13,695 nt of DNA from positions 1 through 13,695 of the forward strand of contig JAJZHT010000014.1 in assembly GCA_021804455.1 (NCBI GenBank). Reading direction: 5' to 3'. Source of the DNA: Pseudomonadota bacterium (GTDB lineage: Bacteria > Pseudomonadota > Alphaproteobacteria > Paracaedibacterales > CAIULA01). The notes beneath the pieces were generated by a model. The model did not search any database, was not told the DNA's origin, and worked only from the letters and a program-made list of their open reading frames with translations. Below, piece after piece: positions 5,704 through 13,051 of the stretch. Position numbers and translations under genes: made by a program. The stretch's first letter is position 1. Every line of letters starts with the position of its first letter.

Positions 5704-6551
5704 CAAGAGTGATAGACAGATTTTTGTCCGGCTTTGAAGGCTGAAAGAATAACGGGATCGCAAGCTTCAAGGTCGTATCGCTCGACGTCTTCTTCTGACC
5801 AATTTTGCAGCGCCAAGAGCTCATAGGCTTTTTGGATAATATCTTCAACTCCTTCGGGTATCCTTGGATTCAACCAGCATGAGGAGAATAAAGAAACCCA
5901 TTTACTGTTGTTTTCTGTGGGGGTGAGGCTTCCAAGGTTAAGGCTGGTTGACTCTATATAATCTTGCGGTGTTTGCTGTTCATCATAAAGTGTGTACTGA
6001 GTCAAAGATTTAGGGGACGTTACTTGCTGAAAGTTCTTAGGGTTAAAAAGATCAAGGATGATGATCTTAGAGGGAGAATTGCCTTGAAACCCGTGATCTT
6101 TGGCGTTTTGAAAAGTTTCCTGGGCATTTGGTAAGCTTGAGAAGAAAGATCTCTCTATATTGTAAGTATTATCAAAAAACGTATGAATCTGAACCCATAC
6201 GGTTCGAACTTCTTCTTCTGTGCACAGAACCTGAATTCCATGATTGGTATATTCAATAGCATTCACCGTTTGAAGGTTTTTTCCTAACCTTGTAAAGGTG
6301 CTGACAAAATCAAGGAAAACCTCTGGGAAGTCTGGATTTCCCAACATATGCTGAAGGGCCGAAGGGTATCGCGGGTCTGCAAATGTGGGTAACGGAATGC
6401 ACGGAGAATATTGACTGCTACGTGTACGGTAATGGGGGTGGTGAGAAGAGGGCGTTTGAAAAGATTCATCTTCACTTGCGTTTAGGTAAGCACCGCTGCT
6501 GAACAGAAACGATGCTATGGCTAGGGTAGTCCATTTGATGGGAGACAACAT
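5703..6551 (-). CDS. Predicted exported, probably inactive Rpn/PD-(D/E)XK nuclease-family homologue
   Basis: The order of motifs matches Rpn (PDDEXK_2) proteins, DNA nucleases often annotated as putative transposases. There is an N-terminal FADPRYPSALQHMLGNPDFP (usual form DPxxDxxFKxxFGNxxxP), then IQVLCTEE (usual DVLCTD), a region ending SLTPTENNSKWVSLF (usual ..DELxTxxDKWLYFLK), and a C-terminal helix IIQKAYELLALQNWSEEDVERY. In active members the strand residues are D in DVLC and E-x-Q further on. Here these positions read Gln107 and Q-x-H from Gln121, so catalysis is unlikely. Unusually, the protein starts with a Sec signal (MLSPIKWTTLAIASFLFSS, cleavage near NASED). The ATG at 6551 was chosen over a GTG at 6557 because AAGGTGAT at 6561-6554 places a binding site just ahead of it. 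It is 282 residues; its role is unknown. Confidence 0.65.
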   Translation of the reverse strand: MLSPIKWTTLAIASFLFSSGAYLNASEDESFQTPSSHHPHYRTRSSQYSPCIPLPTFADPRYPSALQHMLGNPDFPEVFLDFVSTFTRLGKNLQTVNAIEYTNHGIQVLCTEEEVRTVWVQIHTFFDNTYNIERSFFSSLPNAQETFQNAKDHGFQGNSPSKIIILDLFNPKNFQQVTSPKSLTQYTLYDEQQTPQDYIESTSLNLGSLTPTENNSKWVSLFSSCWLNPRIPEGVEDIIQKAYELLALQNWSEEDVERYDLEACDPVILSAFKAGQKSVYHS

Positions 6552-6685
6552 GATCACCTTAAATTAGTTTAATTCGATAATATTAAAATTAAATTAATTT
6601 TTTACTAAAAATCAATAAATATCTGATTCTTAAAAAGTTTGCTTAAAAAATGAGAGGGTACTAGCCGAAATTGAGAGGATCGTTT

Positions 6686-6718
6686 ATGGTGAAACCTCAA
6701 ACCAATTTTGTAATTTGA
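6686..6718 (+). CDS. Possible 10-codon leader peptide ahead of gatA
   Basis: GAGAGGA at 6673-6679 stands six bases before an ATG at 6686 that opens [10 protein letters not shown] and stops at TGA 6716-6718, five bases before the gatA start. gatA itself has no recognisable binding site of its own. The small frame could therefore couple ribosomes into gatA. It may equally be chance in an AT-rich leader. Confidence 0.25.
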   Translation: MVKPQTNFVI

Positions 6719-6723
6719 AATTT

Positions 6724-8217
6724 ATGACAGATTTAACTCGTTTGACTTTAACCGAAGCTCAAAAAGGTTTGCGGAACAAGGACTTTAGTTCGGTTGAATT
6801 GACTCAGTCTTTTTTAAAAAGGATGGAAGAAAATAAGGACTTGAATGTTTATATAACAGAGACACCTGAACAAGCCTTAGAACAGGCCAAGACGTCAGAT
6901 CAACGTTTGGCCTCTGGAAAAGGGGGGGAATTAGAAGGTTTGCCCCTGGGTATTAAAGACTTGTTTTGTACAAAAAATATTCGAACAACAGCTGGATCTA
7001 AAATTCTTGAAAATTTTATTCCTCCTTATGAATCAACCGTAACAGAGAATTTACGAAAATCAGGGGCCGTATTCTTAGGAAAAACGAACATGGATGAATT
7101 TGCCATGGGATCGGCCAATATAACCAGCGCTTTTGGTCCTTCTATGAATCCATGGCGTTCCCAAAAGTATCCCGATAAAAAACTCGTCCCTGGTGGATCG
7201 TCAGGGGGGTCAGCGGCGGCCGTTGCTGCACGGTTGGCCTTGGCTGCTACGGCATCGGATACAGGGGGGTCAATTCGACAACCAGCCGCTTTTTGTGGTT
7301 TGGTCGGGGTGAAACCAACCTATGGGTTGTGTTCACGCTGGGGGATGGTGGCGTTTGCTTCCTCTTTGGATCAGGCGGGTCCTTTGACTCATACCGTTGA
7401 AGATGCAGCTTTAATGTTAAAGATTATGGCGGGGTATGATCCCAAAGATGCAACGTCTTTATCAACCGCAATTCCTGATTATAGGAAGAACATTTCTTTG
7501 AACATAAAAGGGATGCGGATTGGAATTGCACGTGAGTATACTGAAAACTTATCCTCTGTAAGCCAGGTTTTGCTCCAAAAGGGCATCGACTGGTTAACAC
7601 AGGCGGGTGCTAGCATTCATCATGTCAGTCTCAAGACTACGCGCTATGCTTTGCCTACTTATTACATTCTGGCTCCCGCAGAGGCTTCCTCGAATCTGGC
7701 GCGTTATGATGGGGTTCGTTTTGGTCAACGGGTTGATGGCAAAACATTAGATGAGTTGTATGAGAATACGCGCCGTGCAGGGTTTGGAGACGAGGTTCGG
7801 CGTCGAATATTTATTGGGACTTATGTTTTGTCAGCCGGTTATTACGATGCCTATTACTTAAAGGCGCAAAAGGTTCGAAAGCTTATTACCGCCGATTTCG
7901 ATCAGGCCTTTCAAGAAGTTGACTTTTTATTAACGCCAACCACACCCGGTGGGGCCTTTGGTATTGATGAACGACCCAGTGATCCAGTGACGATGTATTT
8001 GAATGATATTTTTACAGTAACGGTGAATTTAGCGGGATTACCGGCCATTTCGGTACCTGCAGGGTTCACAGAAGAAGGGTTGCCGTTGGGGTTACAATTG
8101 ATTGGGCCGTCTTTATCGGAACAAAAACTTTTTAATGTGGCCAGTGTTCTTGAAAAAGCCGCTGCCTTTCGTTGCAATCAAAAAGTTCAAGCCTTAGGTG
8201 AAAAAAATGTTGGATGA
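6724..8217 (+). CDS. gatA: Asp-tRNA(Asn)/Glu-tRNA(Gln) amidotransferase subunit A
   Basis: GatA is the glutaminase subunit of GatCAB. It releases ammonia from glutamine, and GatB uses it to convert Glu-tRNA(Gln) or Asp-tRNA(Asn) to the amide form. The amidase signature is intact: Lys78 in LPLGIKDLF, the cis-Ser Ser159 in [11 protein letters not shown] and the nucleophile Ser183 in [10 protein letters not shown], with the 24-residue spacing known from GatA. The length of 497 residues is usual. The ATG at 6724 gives the expected N-terminus ([12 protein letters not shown]); a TTG at 6715 would add three residues. gatB overlaps its end by 11 bases, so the two are translated together. gatC, often just upstream in alphaproteobacteria, is not here. 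Confidence 0.97.
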   Translation: MTDLTRLTLTEAQKGLRNKDFSSVELTQSFLKRMEENKDLNVYITETPEQALEQAKTSDQRLASGKGGELEGLPLGIKDLFCTKNIRTTAGSKILENFIPPYESTVTENLRKSGAVFLGKTNMDEFAMGSANITSAFGPSMNPWRSQKYPDKKLVPGGSSGGSAAAVAARLALAATASDTGGSIRQPAAFCGLVGVKPTYGLCSRWGMVAFASSLDQAGPLTHTVEDAALMLKIMAGYDPKDATSLSTAIPDYRKNISLNIKGMRIGIAREYTENLSSVSQVLLQKGIDWLTQAGASIHHVSLKTTRYALPTYYILAPAEASSNLARYDGVRFGQRVDGKTLDELYENTRRAGFGDEVRRRIFIGTYVLSAGYYDAYYLKAQKVRKLITADFDQAFQEVDFLLTPTTPGGAFGIDERPSDPVTMYLNDIFTVTVNLAGLPAISVPAGFTEEGLPLGLQLIGPSLSEQKLFNVASVLEKAAAFRCNQKVQALGEKNVG

Positions 8218-9688
8218 AAATAAAAACTTGATTCAGGGGGAAAACGGTTTCTGGGAAGTTGTAATAGGGCTTGAGGTCCATGCCCAGATTTCTTCAAAAT
8301 CCAAGCTCTTTAGCGGAAGCTCTACTGATTTTGGGGCAGACCCCAATACTCAGGTTAGTTTTTTAGATGCGGGTATGCCAGGAATGTTGCCAGTTATTAA
8401 CGGTTTTTGTGTGGATCAGGCGATTGCAACAGGGTTGGGGTTGAACGGAACCATTAATTTGATGTCCGTTTTTGATCGTAAAAATTATTTTTATGCAGAT
8501 TTGCCAACAGGGTATCAAATTTCTCAATTTCATCATCCCATTGTCACCGGAGGTTATTTGGACATCGAGACGGAGAGCGGTGGATCGAAACGTATCCACT
8601 TGACGCGTCTCCACTTGGAACAGGATGCTGGAAAAAGTATTCATGACCTTCATCCAAATTATTCTTATGTTGATTTAAATCGGGCAGGAATCGCTTTGAT
8701 GGAGATTGTCTCTGAACCAGAATTACGTTCCGCTGCAGAAGCCATGGCCTATGTCAAAAAATTACGTTCTATTTTGCGTTATTTGGGGTCTTGTGATGGC
8801 AATATGGAGCAAGGCAGTTTGCGTGTTGATGCGAATATTTCATTACGTCGTCCGGGAGAACCCTTTGGAACACGTGCTGAAATTAAAAACGTAAACTCCG
8901 TACGTTTTTTGGGGCAAGCCCTGGACTATGAAATTCAACGGCAACGGGAGTTGTTGGAGCAGGGACAGAGTGTTGTGCAAGAAACACGTTTGTTTGATCC
9001 TTCAAAAGGAGAGACACGTTCGATGCGTACCAAGGAAAATGCCCACGATTATCGGTATTTCCCTGATCCTGACTTAAAACCCTTAATTTTAAACCCCGAA
9101 CGGATTGAAAGAATTCGTTCTAAAATGCCAGAACTGCCGGATGCAAAAAAAGCCCGCTTTGAGAAAGATTATGGCCTGAATAATTATGATGCCAATATTT
9201 TGGTGGCTGAAAAAGAAACCGGAGACTATTACGAGAAAGTTGTGGGCGGTATTAAGAATACAGACACCAAACAAGCGGCGAAATTAATAGCAAACTGGCT
9301 TATTGGCGAGGTGTTTGGGGCTATGAATCGAGAGAATTTAACAATTGAACGGCTGCCTTTTTTGCCTGTGCATCTGGCAGAGTTGGTTGATTTAATTCTT
9401 GATCAAACAATTTCTGGTAAAATTGCAAAAGATGTTTTCTCACATATGTGGAAAACCTCCAAATCACCGGCACACCTTGTCAAAGATCTTGGGTTGCAAC
9501 AAATTACAGATGAAGGTCTTGTTCAGAGTGTTATTGATAAAATTCTTTCTCAGCAGGGTGATAAAGTCGCTGAGTATCAATCAGGCAAAGTTCAACTGTT
9601 TGGTTTTTTTGTGGGGCTTGTCATGAAAGAATTGCAAGGAAAAGCAAATCCAGCTTTGGTGAATGAACTTTTAAAAAAGAGGCTGTGA
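8207..9688 (+). CDS. gatB: Asp-tRNA(Asn)/Glu-tRNA(Gln) amidotransferase subunit B
   Basis: GatB binds the mischarged tRNA, activates the acyl group with ATP and transfers ammonia delivered by GatA. The N-terminal catalytic cradle is clear from GLEVHAQI (about residues 21-28), [12 protein letters not shown] and [13 protein letters not shown], then [18 protein letters not shown] and DANISLR. The C-terminal half carries the helical and YqeY-like tRNA-binding part. The length of 493 residues is normal. AGGTG at 8196-8200 lies six bases before the ATG at 8207, which makes that start preferable to the in-frame GTG at 8198. The gene begins inside the gatA 3' end in another frame, typical of a coupled pair. 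No clear terminator follows before the porin promoter region. Confidence 0.97.
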   Translation: MLDENKNLIQGENGFWEVVIGLEVHAQISSKSKLFSGSSTDFGADPNTQVSFLDAGMPGMLPVINGFCVDQAIATGLGLNGTINLMSVFDRKNYFYADLPTGYQISQFHHPIVTGGYLDIETESGGSKRIHLTRLHLEQDAGKSIHDLHPNYSYVDLNRAGIALMEIVSEPELRSAAEAMAYVKKLRSILRYLGSCDGNMEQGSLRVDANISLRRPGEPFGTRAEIKNVNSVRFLGQALDYEIQRQRELLEQGQSVVQETRLFDPSKGETRSMRTKENAHDYRYFPDPDLKPLILNPERIERIRSKMPELPDAKKARFEKDYGLNNYDANILVAEKETGDYYEKVVGGIKNTDTKQAAKLIANWLIGEVFGAMNRENLTIERLPFLPVHLAELVDLILDQTISGKIAKDVFSHMWKTSKSPAHLVKDLGLQQITDEGLVQSVIDKILSQQGDKVAEYQSGKVQLFGFFVGLVMKELQGKANPALVNELLKKRL

Positions 9689-9731
9689 CAAAACAATCAC
9701 AATAATTTTTTTTGCTAAACTTGTTAAAAAG

Positions 9732-9761
9732 TTGCCCCCTTGCTTGGCTTGAAGGTATAAG
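9732..9761 (+). promoter_or_regulatory. Possible sigma-70 promoter for the porin gene
   Basis: TTGCCC at 9732-9737 and TATAAG at 9756-9761 are separated by 18 bases. Transcription would begin near 9768, only seven bases before the upstream porin ATG at 9775 but about 30 before the ATG at 9799. This favours the second start if the promoter is real. Confidence 0.3.
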
Positions 9762-9798
9762 GCAATGATAGATCATGAATCTAAATGGATTAAGAAAA

Positions 9799-11064
9799 AT
9801 GAAAAAAAATATTCTGCTGGGCAGTTTGCTTGCTTCGGTTTCGGTGTTTGGCCTTTCAAAAGCTCATGCTGAAGCCCAGCCTCCTACTTTAAAAATTAAT
9901 GGTTATACGGTTGTTACAGCGGCTATAGCCAATCAACAACGAACAGATAATGGTATGGGAGGAACGGATCCTCACGTTTCGATTGGGGCTTCCGATCTTT
10001 ATTTTACAATTACCGGTAAAGCAGCCAATGGCCTGGAATATAAATACCGTATTAATTTTGAGACAATTCCTGGTTCTGATATGTATATCAACCGCAATTA
10101 TATCGAAATTAATGGTACTTTTGGAACTTTCCAAGCCGGTAACGTAAAAGGACCAGAGGATTCTATGCCAGAGAGCGGTCCTAACATGATTAATGGTGCC
10201 AATGGTATTGATGGAACCATGAAGAGTGTTTATAACTTCTCAGCAGGAGTCATCAGTGGTGTCAATTTTGCTGGTGAAACAAGCAAGGCGACCAAGGTTG
10301 TTTTCTACAGCCCTGAGGTGATGGGTTTCCAATTGGGTGTGGCTTATACACCTAATACTTCCCACATGGGATCTGACGATCGTAACAATTCGACTCCGGG
10401 TTCTGCGGCCGGTGTCGGAAATCCCAAGAGGGTTTATCTTGATAAAAATAAAAAGAACACTCCCTTTGGTACCCGAAATATCGTTGTTGGTTTAACTTAT
10501 AAAAAGATTATCGAGAAGTGGTCTTATGAATTGGCCGTTGTGGGTGTGACTGAAAAAAGTCACCTGAGTATCACAGGTAATGGTTCACAGCAACAGTATC
10601 GCTTACACGATGCTAGGTCCTATCAATTGAGTGCAGTGGTTGGCTATGATCAATGGCGCGTGGCGGCAGGTTGGATTGATAACGGTAAATCTCGCATTCC
10701 TAAAGATCCGATTTCCGCAGCTTCCTTTTTGGGGGATACTTATTTAGGAAACGCTGGAACTGCCTGGAACGTCGGCGCGAGTTATACGGTGGGGGCTTAT
10801 CAGTTTGCTTCAGCTTATCACCGTACGTCACGCAGAACGGATGCTGTCAATCACGCCAGCAGTGACATCCTTGTAAATACTGTTGACTTTACAGCTTTAC
10901 AAGGATTGAAGGTCTTTACAGAGGTTGACTTTGTCAAAACGCGTACTAATGAAAAGGCCATGAAAGTTCAACAGGATTATTTTAATCAAGCCAACAATGG
11001 TTATAAAGCTATTGGTAACAACAGTGCTATGTTGTTTATGATCGGTAGTAAAGTTAGCTTTTAG
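9799..11064 (+). CDS. Outer-membrane porin (general porin family)
   Basis: The protein has a classic signal peptide (MKKNILLGSLL...SKAHA, cleavage after residue 24), then alternating hydrophobic and polar residues with many Gly, Asn and aromatic positions, typical of a beta-barrel. The start LKINGYTVVTAA, the segment YRINFETIPGS followed by FGTFQAGNVKGPED (a loop region like that narrowing porin channels) and VVFYSPEVMGFQLGVAYTP are porin-like. It ends in Phe (MIGSKVSF), the usual BAM recognition signal. At 421 residues it suits a 16-strand trimeric porin passing small solutes. An in-frame ATG at 9775 would lengthen the N-terminus by eight residues. It is followed by a strong terminator, so it is probably a single-gene, highly expressed unit. 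Solute preference cannot be read. Confidence 0.87.
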   Translation: MKKNILLGSLLASVSVFGLSKAHAEAQPPTLKINGYTVVTAAIANQQRTDNGMGGTDPHVSIGASDLYFTITGKAANGLEYKYRINFETIPGSDMYINRNYIEINGTFGTFQAGNVKGPEDSMPESGPNMINGANGIDGTMKSVYNFSAGVISGVNFAGETSKATKVVFYSPEVMGFQLGVAYTPNTSHMGSDDRNNSTPGSAAGVGNPKRVYLDKNKKNTPFGTRNIVVGLTYKKIIEKWSYELAVVGVTEKSHLSITGNGSQQQYRLHDARSYQLSAVVGYDQWRVAAGWIDNGKSRIPKDPISAASFLGDTYLGNAGTAWNVGASYTVGAYQFASAYHRTSRRTDAVNHASSDILVNTVDFTALQGLKVFTEVDFVKTRTNEKAMKVQQDYFNQANNGYKAIGNNSAMLFMIGSKVSF

Positions 11065-11086
11065 TTTTTTGGTATGTTCTTAAGAA

Positions 11087-11123
11087 AAAAGGCGGAAAAG
11101 GCAATCTTTTCCGCCTTTTATTA
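11087..11123 (+). terminator. Intrinsic terminator of the porin gene
   Basis: AAAAGGCGGAAAAG (11087-11100) and its exact reverse complement (11106-11119) form a 14-pair stem with loop GCAAT. The right arm ends in TTTT and is followed by ATTATT. It begins 22 bases after the porin stop codon. Confidence 0.92.
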
Positions 11124-11186
11124 TTGCTGTTTGCAATATATGCGGTGTATAAAAAGGGGCAAATAGCCAAACTCATAGAGGATGCA

Positions 11187-11705
11187 TTGTTCATAAAGAA
11201 TAAAAAACAATATTTAGCGGTGCTCTTGGGCCTTGTTTTGTCGTCATGCAGCAATGTTCAGACAGAATCGAAAGCGCCTGTTGAAAAAGATGATAAGCGT
11301 AAGTTAGGATTTGGCTCTATTGCGGGTGAGGATTTTTTAACCTTCGGGGGTCCAAAAAAACAGGGTAGTTCGGCACCGAATGCAACCGTCAATAAATATC
11401 TTTGGAAAGCCAGTTTGCAAACTCTGGAATTCATGCCGCTTGCCTCTGTGGATGCTGTAGGTGGGGTGGTTGTAACAGATTGGTACACTTCGGCTCAGGC
11501 TCCTAAAGAAAAGCTAAAGGTTTCTGTTTATATTTATGGAAACGTTTTACGGACGGACGCTGTGAAAGTGGTTGTCTATAAACAGATCCAAAACGCTACA
11601 GGTGCTTGGGTTCAAGCTGCCACAGATGAAAAAATTGGCGTAGACCTTGAGAATATCATTCTTTCTAAAGCACGGCAGTTAAAAATTCAGGATTCAAAGT
11701 CTTAA
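11187..11705 (+). CDS. DUF3576-family lipoprotein
   Basis: This is a 172-residue predicted lipoprotein with lipobox LSSC, lipidated at Cys21. Its mature part matches the alphaproteobacterial DUF3576 family, whose function is unknown: GSIAGEDFLTFGG, then NKYLWKASLQTLEFMPLASVDAVGGVVVTDWY, then KVSVYIYGNVLRTDAVKVVVYKQ and a closing ILSKARQLKI. I chose the TTG at 11187 as start because AGAGGA (11177-11182) is four bases ahead of it and a proper signal peptide (MFIKNKKQYLAVLLGL) follows directly. Longer in-frame starts near 11124 fall next to the porin terminator and would bury the signal peptide. The stop codon abuts the lipB ATG, so the two genes are surely co-transcribed. Confidence 0.87.
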   Translation: MFIKNKKQYLAVLLGLVLSSCSNVQTESKAPVEKDDKRKLGFGSIAGEDFLTFGGPKKQGSSAPNATVNKYLWKASLQTLEFMPLASVDAVGGVVVTDWYTSAQAPKEKLKVSVYIYGNVLRTDAVKVVVYKQIQNATGAWVQAATDEKIGVDLENIILSKARQLKIQDSKS

Positions 11706-12317
11706 ATGGAATGGCTCTATCAAGAGCAGTTCATCGATTACCATATAGCTTTAAAGGCTATGCAGGAGCGAATAGCCCAAATAAAGTGCCGAGAAAAGCC
11801 TGAATTGGTTTGGTGTTTGCAACATCCATCTTTATTTACAGCAGGCACCAGTGCCCAAACAGAGGAACTTTTAAATGATTTTGGTTTGCCCGTCTATGCT
11901 ACAGGGCGAGGAGGGCGCTTTACGTACCATGGACCGGGTCAATTGGTGGTTTATGTCATGATCGACCTTATTCAACGGAGACTTGATATAAAGGAATTTT
12001 TAAATACTCTGGAAGGTTGGGGAATAAGGGTTCTAGAAGCCATGGGTATAAAGTCAGAGCAAAGATCCGGCCGTACAGGATTATGGGTAGTAAATGAGCA
12101 AGAGCACGAAGAAAAAATAGTCGCCATGGGTGTTCGGGTGAGTCGTGGTATAACATGGCATGGCATGGCGATCAATGTGTCGCCCCAGATGGAATACTTT
12201 AAGGGGATTATTCCCTGTGGTCTTTCGGGATTTGGGGTTACATCCCTAGAGCAAAAAGGGGTCCGAATTGACATTAAACAAGTACAAAAAATTTTGAAAA
12301 CTAATTGTCCTTTTTAG
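11706..12317 (+). CDS. lipB: Lipoyl(octanoyl) transferase LipB
   Basis: LipB moves octanoyl groups from acyl carrier protein to lipoyl domains such as that of pyruvate dehydrogenase E2; LipA then adds sulfur. The family motifs are present: PSLFTAGTSA near residue 42, GRGGRFTYHGPGQLVVYVMIDL at 68-88, the catalytic Lys137 in EKIVAMGVR, WHGMAINV at 151-158 and the catalytic Cys171 in IIPCGLSGFGVTSL. These sit two residues from the E. coli Lys135 and Cys169. The length of 203 residues is usual. It starts on the base after the DUF3576 stop codon with no good binding site of its own, so it probably relies on ribosomes finishing the upstream gene. Only weak A/T-rich hairpins follow. Confidence 0.96.
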   Translation: MEWLYQEQFIDYHIALKAMQERIAQIKCREKPELVWCLQHPSLFTAGTSAQTEELLNDFGLPVYATGRGGRFTYHGPGQLVVYVMIDLIQRRLDIKEFLNTLEGWGIRVLEAMGIKSEQRSGRTGLWVVNEQEHEEKIVAMGVRVSRGITWHGMAINVSPQMEYFKGIIPCGLSGFGVTSLEQKGVRIDIKQVQKILKTNCPF

Positions 12318-12435
12318 CAATACATAATTTAAAAGTTTTTTACCTTTTAAAACTATGGTTGTGGTTAGTATAAAATTCAAAAAAAATCAAGCCTAAAAAT
12401 TTTACATTTAACAACTTAAAATTACATAAAGCGTA

Positions 12436-12465
12436 TTGACCCTAGGCAAAAAGCCCGCTTACTAT
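12436..12465 (+). promoter_or_regulatory. Probable sigma-70 promoter for HU
   Basis: TTGACC at 12436-12441 and TACTAT at 12460-12465 are 18 bases apart, in an AT-rich gap after lipB. Transcription would start near 12472, giving a leader of about 37 bases before the HU start. Confidence 0.5.
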
Positions 12466-12508
12466 TGTTTTTAGAAATTCTTTTTTTTAGTTAGGAAAGG
12501 CAGACCCC

Positions 12509-12784
12509 GTGAATAAAAGTGATCTGATCGCAAGTGTTGCGAATTTGGCAAGTTTAAAGAAAACCGATGCTGAAAAAGCTATTGATGCTGTTTTTGAATC
12601 TATTACCCATGCGTTGAAAAAGAAGCAAGAAGTTCGTTTGATTGGTTTTGGTACTTTTGCTGTTGCAGAGCGTCCAGCGACTGAAGGCCGTAACCCTCGT
12701 ACAGGAGCTAAGATTAACATCCCAGCAAAATGTCTTCCAAAATTTCGTCCTGGAAAACAATTAAAAGAGGCTGTTGAACTCTAG
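12509..12784 (+). CDS. hup: HU-family DNA-binding protein
   Basis: HU is a small basic dimeric protein that bends and compacts DNA in the nucleoid. The 91-residue product has the complete family pattern: a helical N-terminal half (MNKSDLIASVANLASLKKTDAEKAI), the turn VRLIGFGTFAV, the DNA-contacting arm GRNPRTGAKINIPA with the conserved proline, and the C-terminal LPKFRPGKQLKEAV. It starts with GTG at 12509, preceded at eight bases by AGGAAAGG (12493-12500), a strong binding site that fixes this start. It could be called hupB; IHF subunits are unlikely because the arm and length fit HU. The last codons contain what looks like the promoter of the following tRNA gene. Confidence 0.95.
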   Translation: MNKSDLIASVANLASLKKTDAEKAIDAVFESITHALKKKQEVRLIGFGTFAVAERPATEGRNPRTGAKINIPAKCLPKFRPGKQLKEAVEL

Positions 12785-12802
12785 CTTATTATTTGGTATA
12801 CA
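12774..12802 (+). promoter_or_regulatory. Probable promoter of tRNA-Val and downstream genes
   Basis: TTGAAC at 12774-12779 lies in the last HU codons. TATACA at 12797-12802 follows after 17 bases and is preceded by TGG, an extended -10 element. Transcription would start near 12809, about 28 bases before the mature tRNA. Confidence 0.5.
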
Positions 12803-12834
12803 GGTTTCTGTTGTTCGTAAGAATAAAGAAACCT
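12802..12834. repeat. Inverted repeat just before tRNA-Val
   Basis: AGGTTTCT (12802-12809) is the reverse complement of AGAAACCT (12827-12834), with a 17-base loop; the right arm ends two bases before the tRNA. There is no T-run, so it may be an HU 3' end or a tRNA processing structure rather than a terminator. Confidence 0.5.
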
Positions 12835-12836
12835 AA

Positions 12837-12911
12837 GGGCGATTAGCTCAGCGGTAGAGCGTCTCGTTTACACCGAGAGGGTCGGCGGTTCAATCCCGTC
12901 ATCGCCCACCA
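12837..12911 (+). tRNA. tRNA-Val (anticodon TAC)
   Basis: A complete cloverleaf can be drawn. The acceptor stem is GGGCGAT/ATCGCCC with discriminator A and an encoded CCA end. The D stem is GCTC/GAGC, the anticodon stem TCTCG/CGAGA has the loop TTTACAC, and the T arm has GGCGG/CCGTC with loop TTCAATC. The anticodon TAC (12869-12871) reads valine GUA, and by wobble other GUN codons. It is the only RNA gene in the window that is beyond doubt. Confidence 0.98.
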
Positions 12912-12926
12912 TTTTAGGTTCAAAAA

Positions 12927-13049
12927 ATGACTTTTTTAAGAATTGCTGTTTTTATTTTCCTTATGGGAAGCTTGGGTTCGTGTGGCAAAAAAGCTTCTTT
13001 GGATCCCGTAGAGCCGGACCATTATCCTCGTACTTATCCTAAAGTTTAA
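12927..13049 (+). CDS. lptM: LptM-like small lipoprotein (LPS translocon maturation factor)
   Basis: This 40-residue lipoprotein has a short signal (MTFLRIAVFIFLMGSLGSC) with a lipobox-like LGSC and the lipidated cysteine at residue 19. The mature peptide is only 22 residues, rich in Lys, Pro, Asp and Tyr (CGKKASLDPVEPDHYPRTYPKV). Tiny lipoproteins of this form directly upstream of lysA are the LptM/YifL family, which in E. coli helps form correct disulfides in LptD of the lipopolysaccharide transport complex. The start is supported by TTAGG at 12914-12918 about eight bases ahead. It begins only 15 bases after the CCA end of tRNA-Val, and lysA follows within two bases of its stop codon, so all three are probably one transcript. 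Confidence 0.85.
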   Translation: MTFLRIAVFIFLMGSLGSCGKKASLDPVEPDHYPRTYPKV

Positions 13050-13051
13050 TC

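Noticed and set aside
11972..12274. Long open frame antisense to lipB
   Set aside because: It mirrors conserved lipB codons, has no binding site and no recognisable product.
12322..12354. A/T-rich hairpin after lipB as a terminator
   Set aside because: The stem is only A/T-rich (TTTAAAAG with CTTTTAAA) and lacks a following T-run; too weak to call.
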